Shown here: one piece after another, positions 24,744 through 34,641 of the stretch | Layout: each line of letters opens with the position of its first letter | Position numbering within the stretch: position 1 is the stretch's first letter | Origin: SAR202 cluster bacterium | GTDB lineage: Bacteria > Chloroflexota > Dehalococcoidia > UBA6926 > VFHL01 | DNA length: 64,000 nt | NCBI GenBank assembly: GCA_009392005.1 | Contig: VFHL01000006.1 | Coordinates: forward strand, 74,671-138,670 | Direction: 5' to 3' | Program-made: the position numbers and the translations under genes | The notes under the pieces: generated by a model | Databases searched by the model: none | What the model saw: the letters and a program-made list of their open reading frames with translations, nothing else | Told to the model about the DNA's origin: nothing

Positions 24744-27131
24744 ATGAAGAAGCTACCTAAGACGAGATATGCATTGTTATTTTTAGCCGCCGTGATATCG
24801 ATCACAGCGTGTACTCAATCTAATATTTCGATTGGAACCATTACTCCTTCGCCTGAAAGCCGTATCAAACCACAAGGCGAAGATCTTCGAGATGTGCAAG
24901 CGAAGATTAAAGCTACAGCACAAGCTTTAGAAGACGCTGCATTGAGAATTATTCCACAACCTACCGTTCAGCCTTCACCGACTAGCACACCGATTAGCAC
25001 ACCCACTGTCATTCCTAGCGAACAAACAATTCCTACAGCGACTTCAACTCCTCAAACATCGATCTCAGAACTTGTCGAAATGCTACAACCCTCCATTGTC
25101 CAAATAAAAACCTCAATTGGTATCGGGGCCGGTTTCATTATTGATGAGAACGGTTTGATCCTGACGAATGCCCAAATATTAGGGGGGCAAATAAATGCCG
25201 AAGTGACAATGAATAACGGATTGAAACTGTCCGGCAAGGTAATTGGCAGCGATAAAACAGCTGGCATTGGATTATTAGTGGTAAATGGCTACCAGTTACC
25301 TGCTTTGGATATAGAAACATCTGGCGAACCAAAGATTGGTGATTCGATCTTTGCTCTTGGTTACAACACAACTACAACGAATCAGCCAACCGAAAAAGAA
25401 GGATTTTTGCAGGCAAAACAAGTAGAAGCATTCGGATCAAACACAGGTTTAGAATCCAACCTGATACTTTCTGAAACATATAGTGGTGGCCCTTTATTTA
25501 ATCGTTCTGGTCAAGTAATTGGTGTCAACATCATTGGCATTGTTTCAAAAACAGGAAGCAGCTTCGCGAGTCCAATCAACACTGTGTCTTCCTTCGTCAC
25601 GTCTTTGCAAAAAGGACAGATGGCACAGCCATTCGAGAGCAAGAAGTATCCATTGATACTAGATTTGCCGGTGGAATGGCGACTCCATGAATTAGGTGCA
25701 AATTATCTGTTTTTACGTGACACTAATTCGACAGCGACGATGACAATAAAAATGATTAGTGTCGCTCCCAACATATCAACCGAACAGTTTGCCTTAGCAC
25801 AAACAAACTATACGCAGGCAATATCATCTTCAAACGCGAATAAGCTTCTATCAACTGATTCCTTATCTCGCAGTACAACAACAATTTCAGAAATCCAAAC
25901 TTGGAGCAGCAAAAAAACATGGAACAATCCAATTTTGGATTTCTCAGAGGCTGGTACAGATTATTTCTTCGTGTTAGAAGGAACTGGATATACCATAAGT
26001 ACGCGCAGCGAATTATCTGAATCAAACGTAGCGATGTCAGATTTTAATAAAATCATCAACGATGCAACCATCAAGAAAGCAATCTCAGCAACGCCCACGA
26101 TCACGGTACCACCAACGGCACCAAAGGTAAATTATGGCCCTAAAATGGGTTTGATCAGACATGAACAGAATAACAACGCCCATGATTTGTTTCTGAGTCA
26201 AACTGACATTAGGAACACCGTAATTGAAGCAAACTTGACACCGCCTCACGCTCTATTTGACCCCGCTATCGGTTGGAGTACAGGCATCACATTCCGATAT
26301 TCTGGAATTAAAGAAAACCATACACTCGTGATAGGGAATATTCCTAACCAAGGCCCAATGTGGTACCACTATGCATGGGATGAAAAAACACAAACACAAA
26401 AACTTATACGATCGAAAACATCCGAACACATCCAAACGAGCTATGGCAGCTCGAACCATATTCTTCTAATCAGCCTTAACAAAACTGGCTGGTTATTTAT
26501 TAATAAGCGCTTCATTGACACATTAGATCTCAGCGGGCTACAAAACTCAGGAGATACTGGGATAATCGGCGCATTTTTTGACGGGCACAAATATATTGAT
26601 GCATCCACAGAGTTCAACGACTTCACCGTCCGGTCATTACAAAGCAAATATGAGCAACAAGAAGGAACAATCCCACACACACAAGATGGCAAGATCGATA
26701 GTTTCGTACCAAACATCGTACTCACAAACGCCCTTGTCCAAGCTGATTTTTCCTCTCCATTTGACCCACGCGAGGGTCGATGGAGCCCCGGTTTTTTGGT
26801 ACGAAATACCGATTTAGAGCATTACCACAGCTTTGGAATAAGAAGTAACGGATACTGGTTCCATGAATACAAAATAGGAAGTGACGAAACACAAGTACGA
26901 TCTTACGGTTACTCACCATGGATCAAAAAAAACAACCATGTACTAGGCATCTTTCTAGAGGAAAAAGCATGGCTGTTCGTTAACGGAGAATATGTTACAC
27001 GCCTAAATTTAGTAGGGTCATTGGATGCTGGGCAAATTACACTCTTTGTCAATTATTTTAAAGGACACGGAAAACCTAACCATACAACCTACTACGAAGA
27101 CTTCGAAATCTGGTCTATCGGAAACGAATAA
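24744..27131 (+). CDS. Lipoprotein with degenerate HtrA-like protease domain and two LamG-like repeats
   Basis: A 795-residue exported protein. The signal peptide ends in a lipobox (SITAC, Cys23). A Pro/Thr/Ser linker (about 70-105) leads to an S1C/HtrA-like fold (about 108-290). Its triad is broken: LTNAQIL has Gln144 for His, TAGIGLL has Gly174 for Asp, and only ETYSGGPLFN keeps Ser247. No PDZ domain follows. A middle domain (about 300-445) precedes two related beta-sandwich repeats (about 474-631 and 645-792, both with a WLFxN strand), similar to concanavalin/LamG-like folds. It probably binds peptide or sugar at the cell surface rather than cutting. TATACT lies 15 bases before ATG. Confidence 0.8.
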   Translation: MKKLPKTRYALLFLAAVISITACTQSNISIGTITPSPESRIKPQGEDLRDVQAKIKATAQALEDAALRIIPQPTVQPSPTSTPISTPTVIPSEQTIPTATSTPQTSISELVEMLQPSIVQIKTSIGIGAGFIIDENGLILTNAQILGGQINAEVTMNNGLKLSGKVIGSDKTAGIGLLVVNGYQLPALDIETSGEPKIGDSIFALGYNTTTTNQPTEKEGFLQAKQVEAFGSNTGLESNLILSETYSGGPLFNRSGQVIGVNIIGIVSKTGSSFASPINTVSSFVTSLQKGQMAQPFESKKYPLILDLPVEWRLHELGANYLFLRDTNSTATMTIKMISVAPNISTEQFALAQTNYTQAISSSNANKLLSTDSLSRSTTTISEIQTWSSKKTWNNPILDFSEAGTDYFFVLEGTGYTISTRSELSESNVAMSDFNKIINDATIKKAISATPTITVPPTAPKVNYGPKMGLIRHEQNNNAHDLFLSQTDIRNTVIEANLTPPHALFDPAIGWSTGITFRYSGIKENHTLVIGNIPNQGPMWYHYAWDEKTQTQKLIRSKTSEHIQTSYGSSNHILLISLNKTGWLFINKRFIDTLDLSGLQNSGDTGIIGAFFDGHKYIDASTEFNDFTVRSLQSKYEQQEGTIPHTQDGKIDSFVPNIVLTNALVQADFSSPFDPREGRWSPGFLVRNTDLEHYHSFGIRSNGYWFHEYKIGSDETQVRSYGYSPWIKKNNHVLGIFLEEKAWLFVNGEYVTRLNLVGSLDAGQITLFVNYFKGHGKPNHTTYYEDFEIWSIGNE

Positions 27132-27174
27132 CGACTGTCAAATTTTAAGTCGACCGAACAAACGCCAGATTTGT

Positions 27175-27543
27175 CTAATCGGATATGAATTTAAGCGATA
27201 TCGAATTGACACAATGCCGAGTATTCTTTGCTGTAAATCCTTCACCATCAAAAACGTGACCTAAATGACCACCACAGTTTACACATTCGATTTCTATACG
27301 CATCCCATCTGGATCAGGTTGACGCCGAACGGCGCCCGGCACTTCCTGGTCAAACGCGGGCCATCCACAATGTGCATCAAATTTATCAGATGACTGATAC
27401 AGCTCAGCATCACAACGACGACAAAGGTATTTACCTGCTTCATAAAAATCATCGTACTCTCCGGAGAATGGAGGCTCCGTGCCTTTGTCTTCAATAATAT
27501 ATTTCTCTATATCCGATAACGAATTATATTGTGTATCTTCCAT
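27175..27543 (-). CDS. msrB: Peptide methionine-R-sulfoxide reductase MsrB
   Basis: A 122-residue MsrB. The zinc CxxC pairs are CRRC and CVNC, the substrate region is HCGWPAF, and the catalytic Cys is in RHCVNSISL. The residue is plain Cys, not selenocysteine. It reduces methionine-R-sulfoxide in proteins using thioredoxin. I prefer the second ATG (27543) because the first overlaps the GGAGG site. MsrA is separate, at 58646-59197. Confidence 0.95.
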   Translation of the reverse strand: MEDTQYNSLSDIEKYIIEDKGTEPPFSGEYDDFYEAGKYLCRRCDAELYQSSDKFDAHCGWPAFDQEVPGAVRRQPDPDGMRIEIECVNCGGHLGHVFDGEGFTAKNTRHCVNSISLKFISD

Positions 27544-27617
27544 CACCATCCTCCAATCAGATCGAAACAGGTCACTTACAAAAAATGAAACAGGGATTTA
27601 TTCTAACGTAACTAGAA

Positions 27618-28868
27618 TTACAATTCCGCATTATTTTCTTCAGGTGGATGTATATTACGAAACATAAAATAGAGGGATAGATCGTACCCTATTTTTAAAA
27701 CACCACAAACAATAAAAGGAAGACTAACTGCCCCCATGCTCCATAAAATGGTCGCAAGTGACGGGCTAATGGTTCCAGTTACGCTGCGCGTCGTGGTATT
27801 GAGGCCAGCCATAGCAACCCGTTCTTCAGGTTCAACAATCGCCATTGTGTAGGATTCTCTTGTTGGAACATCCATGCGAGAGCAAAAACCCCGGGCCAAC
27901 CAAAAAATCGCCGCAAGCCATGCTGTAGGAAGAAACGGTATCGCGATCAAAAGCAAACTTGCAGGAATATGCGTAAAAACCATCGTATTAATCAAACCAA
28001 TACGATTGGCCAATTTGGCTGCTATAAACAGTGAAATCGCCCCCAAGATATTGGAGCCTAAGAAGATTATGCCAATCGATTGTAATTCAACGCCAAATTT
28101 AGAGTAAAACCATAGCGAAACAAGGCTCTCTACCACTAAACCACCAGCGAAGTGATCCAAACTAAACAACCCTGACAAAGTAAATATTATGCGGCGAGAA
28201 GGTAACCGAAGAGGATTACTCCATTGCCCTTTCGCAACCTCAACTTCAACATCCGATGAAACCAATGCGTAACAAAACCCCGCAAGGACAAACAACACAG
28301 CAGATGTAACGAAAACAACTCGCAGTGACACTATTTCCTGCATTACAAACATATGTTGATAGAAAACAGGCAATCCCGCCGAAAGAGCACCAATCGCAAT
28401 CCCACTAGTACGTACAACCCCATAAAGAGCATATAAGTCCGTGCGGCGCTCTGACACTACACGACTTGCTAGGCTCGCTTGTTCCAACGGCTGCGCTGGA
28501 CCTGAAGCGGAACCACCACCAGCAACACTAAAACATCCGATAAATGCCAATAAACTGAGAATCGAAAAACTCGTGGTCAGAGTAAGGATCAACGCCGTCA
28601 ACGCTGGCAAAAGTGTAAACCCGATAAGCAACCGTCGGCGCCCTAATCGATCACCGAAAAATACTATTGCTAAAGAATATGCGGCCGCTCCACCAATACC
28701 CGCACTAAGGAAGAGTCCTATTTGCATCGTTGAAAAACCTACTAAATAGAGATAGATGGCCATAATCACCGACAAGGATCCTTGTGCCAGGGAACGAAGT
28801 CCACGAGCAGATACAATCAACCACGCATCACGTGTCATCCAATCAAAACGAGAGCGAATCTTATTCAT
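27618..28868 (-). CDS. MFS transporter
   Basis: A 416-residue, 12-segment carrier. The N-terminal part reads RGLRSLAQGSLSVIMAIYL, with FFGDRLGRRRLLIGF as the loop 2-3 signature; the central loop has SSDVEVEVAKGQW. It resembles uncharacterised drug/solute MFS proteins of Chloroflexota and archaea; no substrate can be named. It is downstream of a 288-base gap and ends 74 bases upstream of msrB on the same strand. Confidence 0.82.
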   Translation of the reverse strand: MNKIRSRFDWMTRDAWLIVSARGLRSLAQGSLSVIMAIYLYLVGFSTMQIGLFLSAGIGGAAAYSLAIVFFGDRLGRRRLLIGFTLLPALTALILTLTTSFSILSLLAFIGCFSVAGGGSASGPAQPLEQASLASRVVSERRTDLYALYGVVRTSGIAIGALSAGLPVFYQHMFVMQEIVSLRVVFVTSAVLFVLAGFCYALVSSDVEVEVAKGQWSNPLRLPSRRIIFTLSGLFSLDHFAGGLVVESLVSLWFYSKFGVELQSIGIIFLGSNILGAISLFIAAKLANRIGLINTMVFTHIPASLLLIAIPFLPTAWLAAIFWLARGFCSRMDVPTRESYTMAIVEPEERVAMAGLNTTTRSVTGTISPSLATILWSMGAVSLPFIVCGVLKIGYDLSLYFMFRNIHPPEENNAEL

Positions 28869-29156
28869 CTTGGTTTCTCATAAACAAATCTCGCATAGAG
28901 TAAATTTCCCCAATGTCCATTTAAAATAGGTCGTGGTAACTCTAGACACAACCACTCTTTAAACAGAAAAAGCATAACCTAAATGTTGAAGAACCATTCA
29001 TTATTTACTTCACCAGCTATCAGGCTAAACAGAGCATCTGTAATTTTGTCACAATCATCGCATTTATGAGAGAATCAGAACTAAAGAATCTTGGCACTAC
29101 TAGATTAGCGAATCGCCCTGAAAGATAGAAAAGTTTAGACTAAAGGTAGGGATTAT

Positions 29157-29642
29157 ATGCCATCGTTTGACGTGGTATCAAAAATTGATCTGGCAGAGGT
29201 AGATAACGCGATTAACAACGTAATGCGTGAAGTCAATCAACGCTACGATTTCAAGGGCTCTATCTGCACAGTCGAGCGAACCGATAGTGATTTAACCGTT
29301 GTAGCAGAAGATGACATGAAATTGCGGCAACTTCACGATTTGATTTTTACACACTGGGCACGTAGAAAAATCGACAGTAAGTCTCTCGATTTTAGCGAAC
29401 CAGAAGCTGCTTCCCAAGGGAGCCTGCGGCAGCAAATTAATATCCGTCAAGGTATTGATACTTCACTGGGACGAACCATTATTAAATCTGTGAAAAGCTC
29501 AAAACTCAAGGTCCAAGTCGCGATTCAAGGAGATGAATTAAGAGTTACTGGCAAAAAACGAGATGATTTGCAAAAAGTAATTGCTCTAATGAAAGAAATG
29601 GAAATTGAGCAACCACTACAGTACATAAACTTCCGTGATTGA
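29157..29642 (+). CDS. yajQ: YajQ family nucleotide-binding protein
   Basis: A 161-residue YajQ (DUF520) protein, full length. The signature MPSFDVVSKIDLAEVDNAINN, the QRYDFKGS motif and the IKSVKSSKLKVQVAIQGD strand are all present. Some YajQ proteins bind cyclic di-GMP and act with transcription factors; others bind nucleotides or RNA. The downstream tusA-like frame overlaps it by 8 bases, so they form a coupled pair. Confidence 0.95.
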   Translation: MPSFDVVSKIDLAEVDNAINNVMREVNQRYDFKGSICTVERTDSDLTVVAEDDMKLRQLHDLIFTHWARRKIDSKSLDFSEPEAASQGSLRQQINIRQGIDTSLGRTIIKSVKSSKLKVQVAIQGDELRVTGKKRDDLQKVIALMKEMEIEQPLQYINFRD

Positions 29643-29907
29643 TACCTGTGATAGGGAGGACAGCATACCAGAATCATCTGATCTTGTTACCGTCGATATG
29701 CGAGGAGAGATCTGCCCGGGGCCACTCATTGCAACGCAGGCGGCCATTAACGAGGCTCAACCAGGACAAAAAATCGAAGTACTAACAGACTTTCAACCAG
29801 CAGTCATGATGGTCACAACAACTGCAGTGAAAGAAGGATGGGATATCCAGGTTCTGAGGGTAAAGATAGGTGAGTGGCGATTGGTACTAAATGAAAGTCC
29901 GATATAG
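29635..29907 (+). CDS. TusA/SirA-like sulfur carrier protein
   Basis: A 90-residue TusA-family protein with the CPxP-type motif VDMRGEICPGPLIATQAAI, followed by the alpha-beta repeat ending WRLVL. The Cys would carry persulfide sulfur for tRNA thiolation, cofactor synthesis or sulfur oxidation. The start is GTG 29635, inside the end of yajQ; a GGGAGG further down has no usable start behind it. Which sulfur pathway it serves is not shown by the neighbours. Confidence 0.85.
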   Translation: MIDTCDREDSIPESSDLVTVDMRGEICPGPLIATQAAINEAQPGQKIEVLTDFQPAVMMVTTTAVKEGWDIQVLRVKIGEWRLVLNESPI

Positions 29908-29962
29908 TCCTAGTCGCGCTCCGACGATCTCCACTAACTTTGACTCAACATATCACCAACCA

Positions 29963-31255
29963 CTACCCAGCGCGACCACGCGTTGTGTGTTGACTCGTGA
30001 TCTTAGGAGCCCGAGCGAAAATTAAAGCAAATGCCCCAAGGAGGGTCATCGCTGCAATAATAAAAAATCCTGGGCGATAACTCCCCACCGAGTCAAAAAC
30101 CCATCCGACAAAAAATGGAGCGAGTGCCGTCCCGGGGAGATCCACGAATTGCAATAATCCGCTAATGGTTCCAAAGTTTTTGCGACCATAGAAATTAGCA
30201 ACAATCACGGTACGGAGCGGAATGCTCCCACCATAAGACAAAGAGAATACCACCAAATAAAGTGGCGCCCATGAAATACTAGGCAAGATCGCCAGCAAAC
30301 TCAATCCAACTGCCTGACCCAAAAACAAAACTGGCAATATGTACCGAACGTTCACTTTATCAGCAGTAATACCAAAACCAACTCTACCGATAATGCTAAG
30401 AAATGGAAAAAACGACGCGACTCCAGCCGCAGTCGTCAGCGAAACACCAACCTCTTCCTGCAAAAATGGTATCTGATAAACGGTAACGACGGTCACAACG
30501 CTCGCCCATGCAGCATAAGCGAGTGCAAGCATCCAAAAAGCCAATGTACTCATCGCCTGCCGTGGTGTCATCTCAACTTCATTTATAACGCTAGTAGATG
30601 ACTCAGAGACAGTTCCGCTTTCAATCATTCCATCGTTCGCCGATTCATCAATTGTATCCCCGTCCGGCAGAAGACCCATATCTTCTGGTCGGTGACGCAT
30701 CATAAATGCCACCGGATATCCTATGACAATGAATAGAACCCCACCAATCATGGCAGATGTTTGCCAACCGAACTGATCAATACACCAAGCTAAAGCAAAA
30801 CTAAAACTACCACCTAATCCAAATCCCGCGTACAAAAGCCCAGTTGCTAATCCTCTTCTACGAATGAACCAGTTTGCGACAGCAACTGTCACTGGCCTGC
30901 TACTACCCAAACTAGCACCCAAAGACATAACCAAAAAAATCGCGTACAGTTGCCATAAAGCATTAATTTGTGAAAAAACAAAAAATCCGAGGCCCATAAC
31001 ACCGAGACCGAAAAACATGAGACGCCTTGGTCCATATTGGTCAATTAACCAACCCGCAACGGGTGCAATGAGACCACCCTCTAATCGCGACAGGCCAATC
31101 ACACCACCTAACGCCGCTCGGCTCGACCCAAGGGATTGAACTAATGGAACGTAAAATACGCTAAAGCCATAAACATAGAAAGCACCTTGAAGCAAGGCAA
31201 CAATCATACCCCCAATTACAATGTACCAACCGTAAAAAACACGACCCGTTCTCAT
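29963..31255 (-). CDS. MFS transporter, OFA/monocarboxylate type
   Basis: A 430-residue, 12-segment carrier, a clear paralogue of the one at 14577-15854: FYGWYIVIGGMIVALLQGAF at the start, AGWLIDQYGPRRLMFFG in loop 2-3, HRPEDMGLLPDG in the central loop. I take ATG 31255 (MRTGRVFYGWYI) with GGAG six bases before it; the GTG at 31279 is an alternative. Organic-acid exchange or uptake is likely. It is convergent with tusA. Confidence 0.85.
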   Translation of the reverse strand: MRTGRVFYGWYIVIGGMIVALLQGAFYVYGFSVFYVPLVQSLGSSRAALGGVIGLSRLEGGLIAPVAGWLIDQYGPRRLMFFGLGVMGLGFFVFSQINALWQLYAIFLVMSLGASLGSSRPVTVAVANWFIRRRGLATGLLYAGFGLGGSFSFALAWCIDQFGWQTSAMIGGVLFIVIGYPVAFMMRHRPEDMGLLPDGDTIDESANDGMIESGTVSESSTSVINEVEMTPRQAMSTLAFWMLALAYAAWASVVTVVTVYQIPFLQEEVGVSLTTAAGVASFFPFLSIIGRVGFGITADKVNVRYILPVLFLGQAVGLSLLAILPSISWAPLYLVVFSLSYGGSIPLRTVIVANFYGRKNFGTISGLLQFVDLPGTALAPFFVGWVFDSVGSYRPGFFIIAAMTLLGAFALIFARAPKITSQHTTRGRAG

Positions 31256-31431
31256 TAACGACTCCATTAGCAAGCCCACGCTTTAGTCGACTAAAAGAAT
31301 CTTTCTAGGAAAATAGAGGACCCCGCTAGTAACTAAGTATATCAATTATGGAAACTGAAAAGATTTATACTTTACCCTTACCGCAAATATAAAAGAGGCC
31401 CAAATCAAACTGCAAACTCTAGCCGACAACC

Positions 31432-32655
31432 TCAAACACGTTGAGGCAATCGCATCAGCAAAATCACACCGATGACGGTAAAAAACATTAGCACCAAAAC
31501 TGCCGCCGGTTGACCAAAACCAAGAGTTACTGCTATGAATGGCCACAAAAAAGAGCCCGTGAAGAAAGAGGCCCTACTTGTGGCACTATAGATCCCAAAC
31601 ATTTCCCCAAGATATTTGGGCGACAGCGCTATCAAAAATGGACGGTCAGCAGCCCAAATACCGCCGTAACAAATGCCAATTACCACGCTAATTAACCACC
31701 AAAGATCTTTCGTCAACCCTAACCACGGAATGCTAACTGCGCCGATTAAGCTGATTAACCAACCAAAAAGAACCCATCCGAGTGTCATTTTTGCGCCAAT
31801 ACGATCGACGATATATCCCCACATGACAGCCCCGGGAATAGCCACAATGATTCCAACAAGCAACACTAGCTGAATCTTGGTTGGTGTAAATCCCACAGTC
31901 TCAGTCCCGTAAAGCACTGCAAAGGTTGAAAGTGACATTGCGGTCACCATATAAAAATACCGTGCTACAAAAAATTTACGGATGAAAGGATATTCTTGAA
32001 AGTAAGAAAATGTTTGCTGCAATTGTATTCGCGTAGCTTGGAAGATCGAAACCTTTTCTGATCGTGAATCATCTGGTCGTGAGTCACGCAAAAAAAGAGT
32101 GATTGGCAAAGCCATCACTAAAACAATAACGGCAGCGATCTTAAACCCAAAGGCATAGGTGATTCCAGCGTATTCAATGTAGAGGCCAAAACCAACGATC
32201 AAAATTGCTCCGAGATATCCGAATCCAATTCCAATCCCACCAATCTTACCGCGTGTCTTTTCAGTTGAGACTTCAACAAGCAACGAATTGTAAATCAATT
32301 CAGCTAAATTCAACGCAATAAATGCAACACAGAAAAACAAAAGTCCAACGCTCAACGAATCAAAGACACCAATCATGAATGTCGCAATAACGACCGTAAC
32401 ATTCAATCCAAATAACAAACCCTTACGATTATGTACATGATCATTTAACGCTCCCAAAAACGGGCTCAGAAGAAACACAATTAACATTGCGAGCGCTACT
32501 GGAAACCCTAAATCACCATCATTTCCACCTTTTTCACCTGTGATCCAGAGTGGCATAAACAAGCCAACAACACCGGCATTAAACACAGTATTGGCCACAT
32601 CATAAATAATCCATGATGAAATTGATTTGTTTCTTACAATCTCAGAAATCAACAC
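31432..32655 (-). CDS. MFS transporter, UMF1 (Atg22-like) family
   Basis: A 407-residue, 12-segment carrier. The opening SISSWIIYDVANTVFNAGVV matches the SWxxYDxANS mark of the UMF1 family, related to yeast vacuolar Atg22 amino-acid exporters. Loop 2-3 reads LGALNDHVHNRKG. GTG 32655 has an AGGGG site seven bases before it. The substrate is unknown, perhaps amino acids. It is divergent from the next transporter, sharing an 84-base promoter region. Confidence 0.85.
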   Translation of the reverse strand: MLISEIVRNKSISSWIIYDVANTVFNAGVVGLFMPLWITGEKGGNDGDLGFPVALAMLIVFLLSPFLGALNDHVHNRKGLLFGLNVTVVIATFMIGVFDSLSVGLLFFCVAFIALNLAELIYNSLLVEVSTEKTRGKIGGIGIGFGYLGAILIVGFGLYIEYAGITYAFGFKIAAVIVLVMALPITLFLRDSRPDDSRSEKVSIFQATRIQLQQTFSYFQEYPFIRKFFVARYFYMVTAMSLSTFAVLYGTETVGFTPTKIQLVLLVGIIVAIPGAVMWGYIVDRIGAKMTLGWVLFGWLISLIGAVSIPWLGLTKDLWWLISVVIGICYGGIWAADRPFLIALSPKYLGEMFGIYSATSRASFFTGSFLWPFIAVTLGFGQPAAVLVLMFFTVIGVILLMRLPQRV

Positions 32656-32739
32656 TACAATACCCCTGTTGGTATATCTAATTCGAACTTATCGTATACT
32701 ATCTGAGAAGGTTTGAGAAACTCGAATAATGAGGTTTTA

Positions 32740-33426
32740 ATGCATAGGTCAACATGGTTTTTCGGAATCGCAACAATTTTTATCACGACATTGCTTACCG
32801 CCAATATCACCGCAGTGAAGCTAGCCGACTTTGGAACTTTTCCTCTCATCGGTGAGACCGTTTTACCCGCAGCCATCATCATATTCCCCCTTAGTTATAT
32901 TGTTGGAGACATTCTCACTGAAGTGTATGGTTTTGCTGCTACGAGGCGGGTGATATGGATGGGTTTCTTTGCAAATCTAATCCTCGTCATCTTCATCTAT
33001 TTATGCCAGCTTTTACCTCCTGCTGTTTTTTGGAATGGGCAAGAGGCTTACGAAAACATTCTCGGTTTTACTAGCCGTCTCCTCATTGCTTCTTTCACTG
33101 CCTACCTAGTTGGAGAATTCGCAAATTCAATGATCCTTGCTCGCTTAAAGGTCATCACTGAAGGACGCTGGCTATTTATTCGGACAATCAGCTCAACCGT
33201 TGTTGGCCAAGGCATTGATTCGGCCCTCTTCATAACAATTGCATTTCTAAACGTTTTAGATGGTAGTGACCTCATTCGCATGATAGCCCTTCAGTGGTCA
33301 TTCAAAGTACTTTACGAAGTAATCGCCACACCCTTGACTTACGCCATCGTCGGATTCTTGAAACAAAAAGAAAATATTGATATTTATGACGAGGAAACAA
33401 GTTTTAATCCGCTACAACTACGCTAA
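32740..33426 (+). CDS. Queuosine-precursor/VUT family transporter (YhhQ-like)
   Basis: A 228-residue, six-segment membrane protein. The family marks are LLTANITAVKLADFG, PLSYIVGDILTEVYGFAATRR and the late IGEF-like YLVGEFANSMILARLK. YhhQ (QueT-like VUT family) imports 7-cyano/aminomethyl-deazaguanine for queuosine in tRNA. I choose ATG 32740 (GAGG site) over TTG 32713. No preQ1 riboswitch is visible upstream, and no other queuosine genes are in the window. Confidence 0.85.
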   Translation: MHRSTWFFGIATIFITTLLTANITAVKLADFGTFPLIGETVLPAAIIIFPLSYIVGDILTEVYGFAATRRVIWMGFFANLILVIFIYLCQLLPPAVFWNGQEAYENILGFTSRLLIASFTAYLVGEFANSMILARLKVITEGRWLFIRTISSTVVGQGIDSALFITIAFLNVLDGSDLIRMIALQWSFKVLYEVIATPLTYAIVGFLKQKENIDIYDEETSFNPLQLR

Positions 33427-33507
33427 GAATATTGTTGTAACGTAACCGAATCATCCACGCAACATGCTCATTAATATGCAAGATCGTCGTTCTCAAAAGG
33501 AGTAGAC

Positions 33508-34587
33508 ATGATAAACACAGAAAGACTTGTAAAAACATTTTGTGACCTCGCGCAAATAGATAGTCCCTCAGGTGAGGAGGATGCTATTGCAGAAGACTTG
33601 TTGCAACGATTAGGAAGCCTTGGAATAGACGCAAAAAGGGATACACACGGTAACGTTGTAGCTCATGAAGATGGCCCAACCCCCCTCTTACTATCAGCCC
33701 ATATGGACACCGTCGAGCCAGGACGAGGGGTAAAGCCCAGAGAAGAAGCGGGCCAAATAGTTTCAGATGGCACCACAATCTTGGGTGGGGACTGCAAAGC
33801 AGGTTTAACCGCTATCTTAGAAGCCCTCACATCCATACAGGAAGAAAATACCAGCCGAAAACCAATTGAAATTGCATTTACGCGTGGCGAAGAATTGGGT
33901 TTAGTTGGTGCACGCAACCTTGAATTTTCTACATTTAAATCAAAAGAGTGCATTGTCTTTGATGGAGAAGGCCCGCCTAATCGCATAACGTCAGGGACAC
34001 CAACATATATTGGGTTTGACATTCGTATTCAGGGGAAAGCCGCACACGCCGGTGTCGAACCCGAAAATGGAATTTCTTCAATCCAAGCAGCTGCTGATAT
34101 CATTGCGGCATTGCCACAAGGCCGGCTAGATGATGACACAACATTTAACACCGCTATAATCGAAGGCGGTTCCGTACGAAATGCAGTGCCGGAAAATACA
34201 ATCGTGAAAGGTGAATTCCGAAGCAGAAATGCCGAATCACTGGCACTCGCGAGGAAACAATTCGAAGCAGCCATCGAAAAAACGAAAGCCTCTTTCCCGG
34301 AAGCAACGATTAGCCATTCACTAAACACCGAATTTGAGATGTACAACATTAGCGATAACGAACCCGTACTACAACAAATACAGAAGGGCTTAAAAGCAAT
34401 TGGATTAGAACCGGAATTGGAACCGACTGGTGGTGGTCAAGATGCCAATATCCTACGTGAAAATGGTATCAATGCCATCGCTGTCGGAATGTCATCTCAT
34501 AATGCTCATACTGTCCGCGAGTATGTAGAAATATCAGAATTAGTCAATGCAGCGAAACTTTGCGAGCAGATGCTGCTCTCCAATTGA
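33508..34587 (+). CDS. M20 family metallopeptidase (PepT-like)
   Basis: A 359-residue two-zinc peptidase. Zinc ligands and catalytic residues are visible: SAHMDTVEPG (His, Asp), GGDCKAGL (Asp), TRGEELGLVGA (Glu pair), FDGEGPP (Asp) and a final SSHNAHT (His). The lid domain (about 175-285) has GKAAHAGVEPENG. This is the tripeptidase T / di-tripeptidase arrangement and would release amino acids from small peptides in the cytoplasm. AGGAG lies before ATG 33508. Confidence 0.9.
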   Translation: MINTERLVKTFCDLAQIDSPSGEEDAIAEDLLQRLGSLGIDAKRDTHGNVVAHEDGPTPLLLSAHMDTVEPGRGVKPREEAGQIVSDGTTILGGDCKAGLTAILEALTSIQEENTSRKPIEIAFTRGEELGLVGARNLEFSTFKSKECIVFDGEGPPNRITSGTPTYIGFDIRIQGKAAHAGVEPENGISSIQAAADIIAALPQGRLDDDTTFNTAIIEGGSVRNAVPENTIVKGEFRSRNAESLALARKQFEAAIEKTKASFPEATISHSLNTEFEMYNISDNEPVLQQIQKGLKAIGLEPELEPTGGGQDANILRENGINAIAVGMSSHNAHTVREYVEISELVNAAKLCEQMLLSN

Positions 34588-34641
34588 CAAAACGATTAAT
34601 CATCCAAAAATTAGTAACCAGTACTGGATTGGAGACAAAAT

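Noticed and set aside
29066-29128. 20-codon ORF (MRESELKNLGTTRLANRPER) before yajQ
   Set aside because: Too short, no ribosome site, and no protein-like pattern.
32656-32739. preQ1 riboswitch before the YhhQ-like transporter
   Set aside because: The region lacks the small pseudoknot layout of preQ1 aptamers; it only holds promoter-like sequence.
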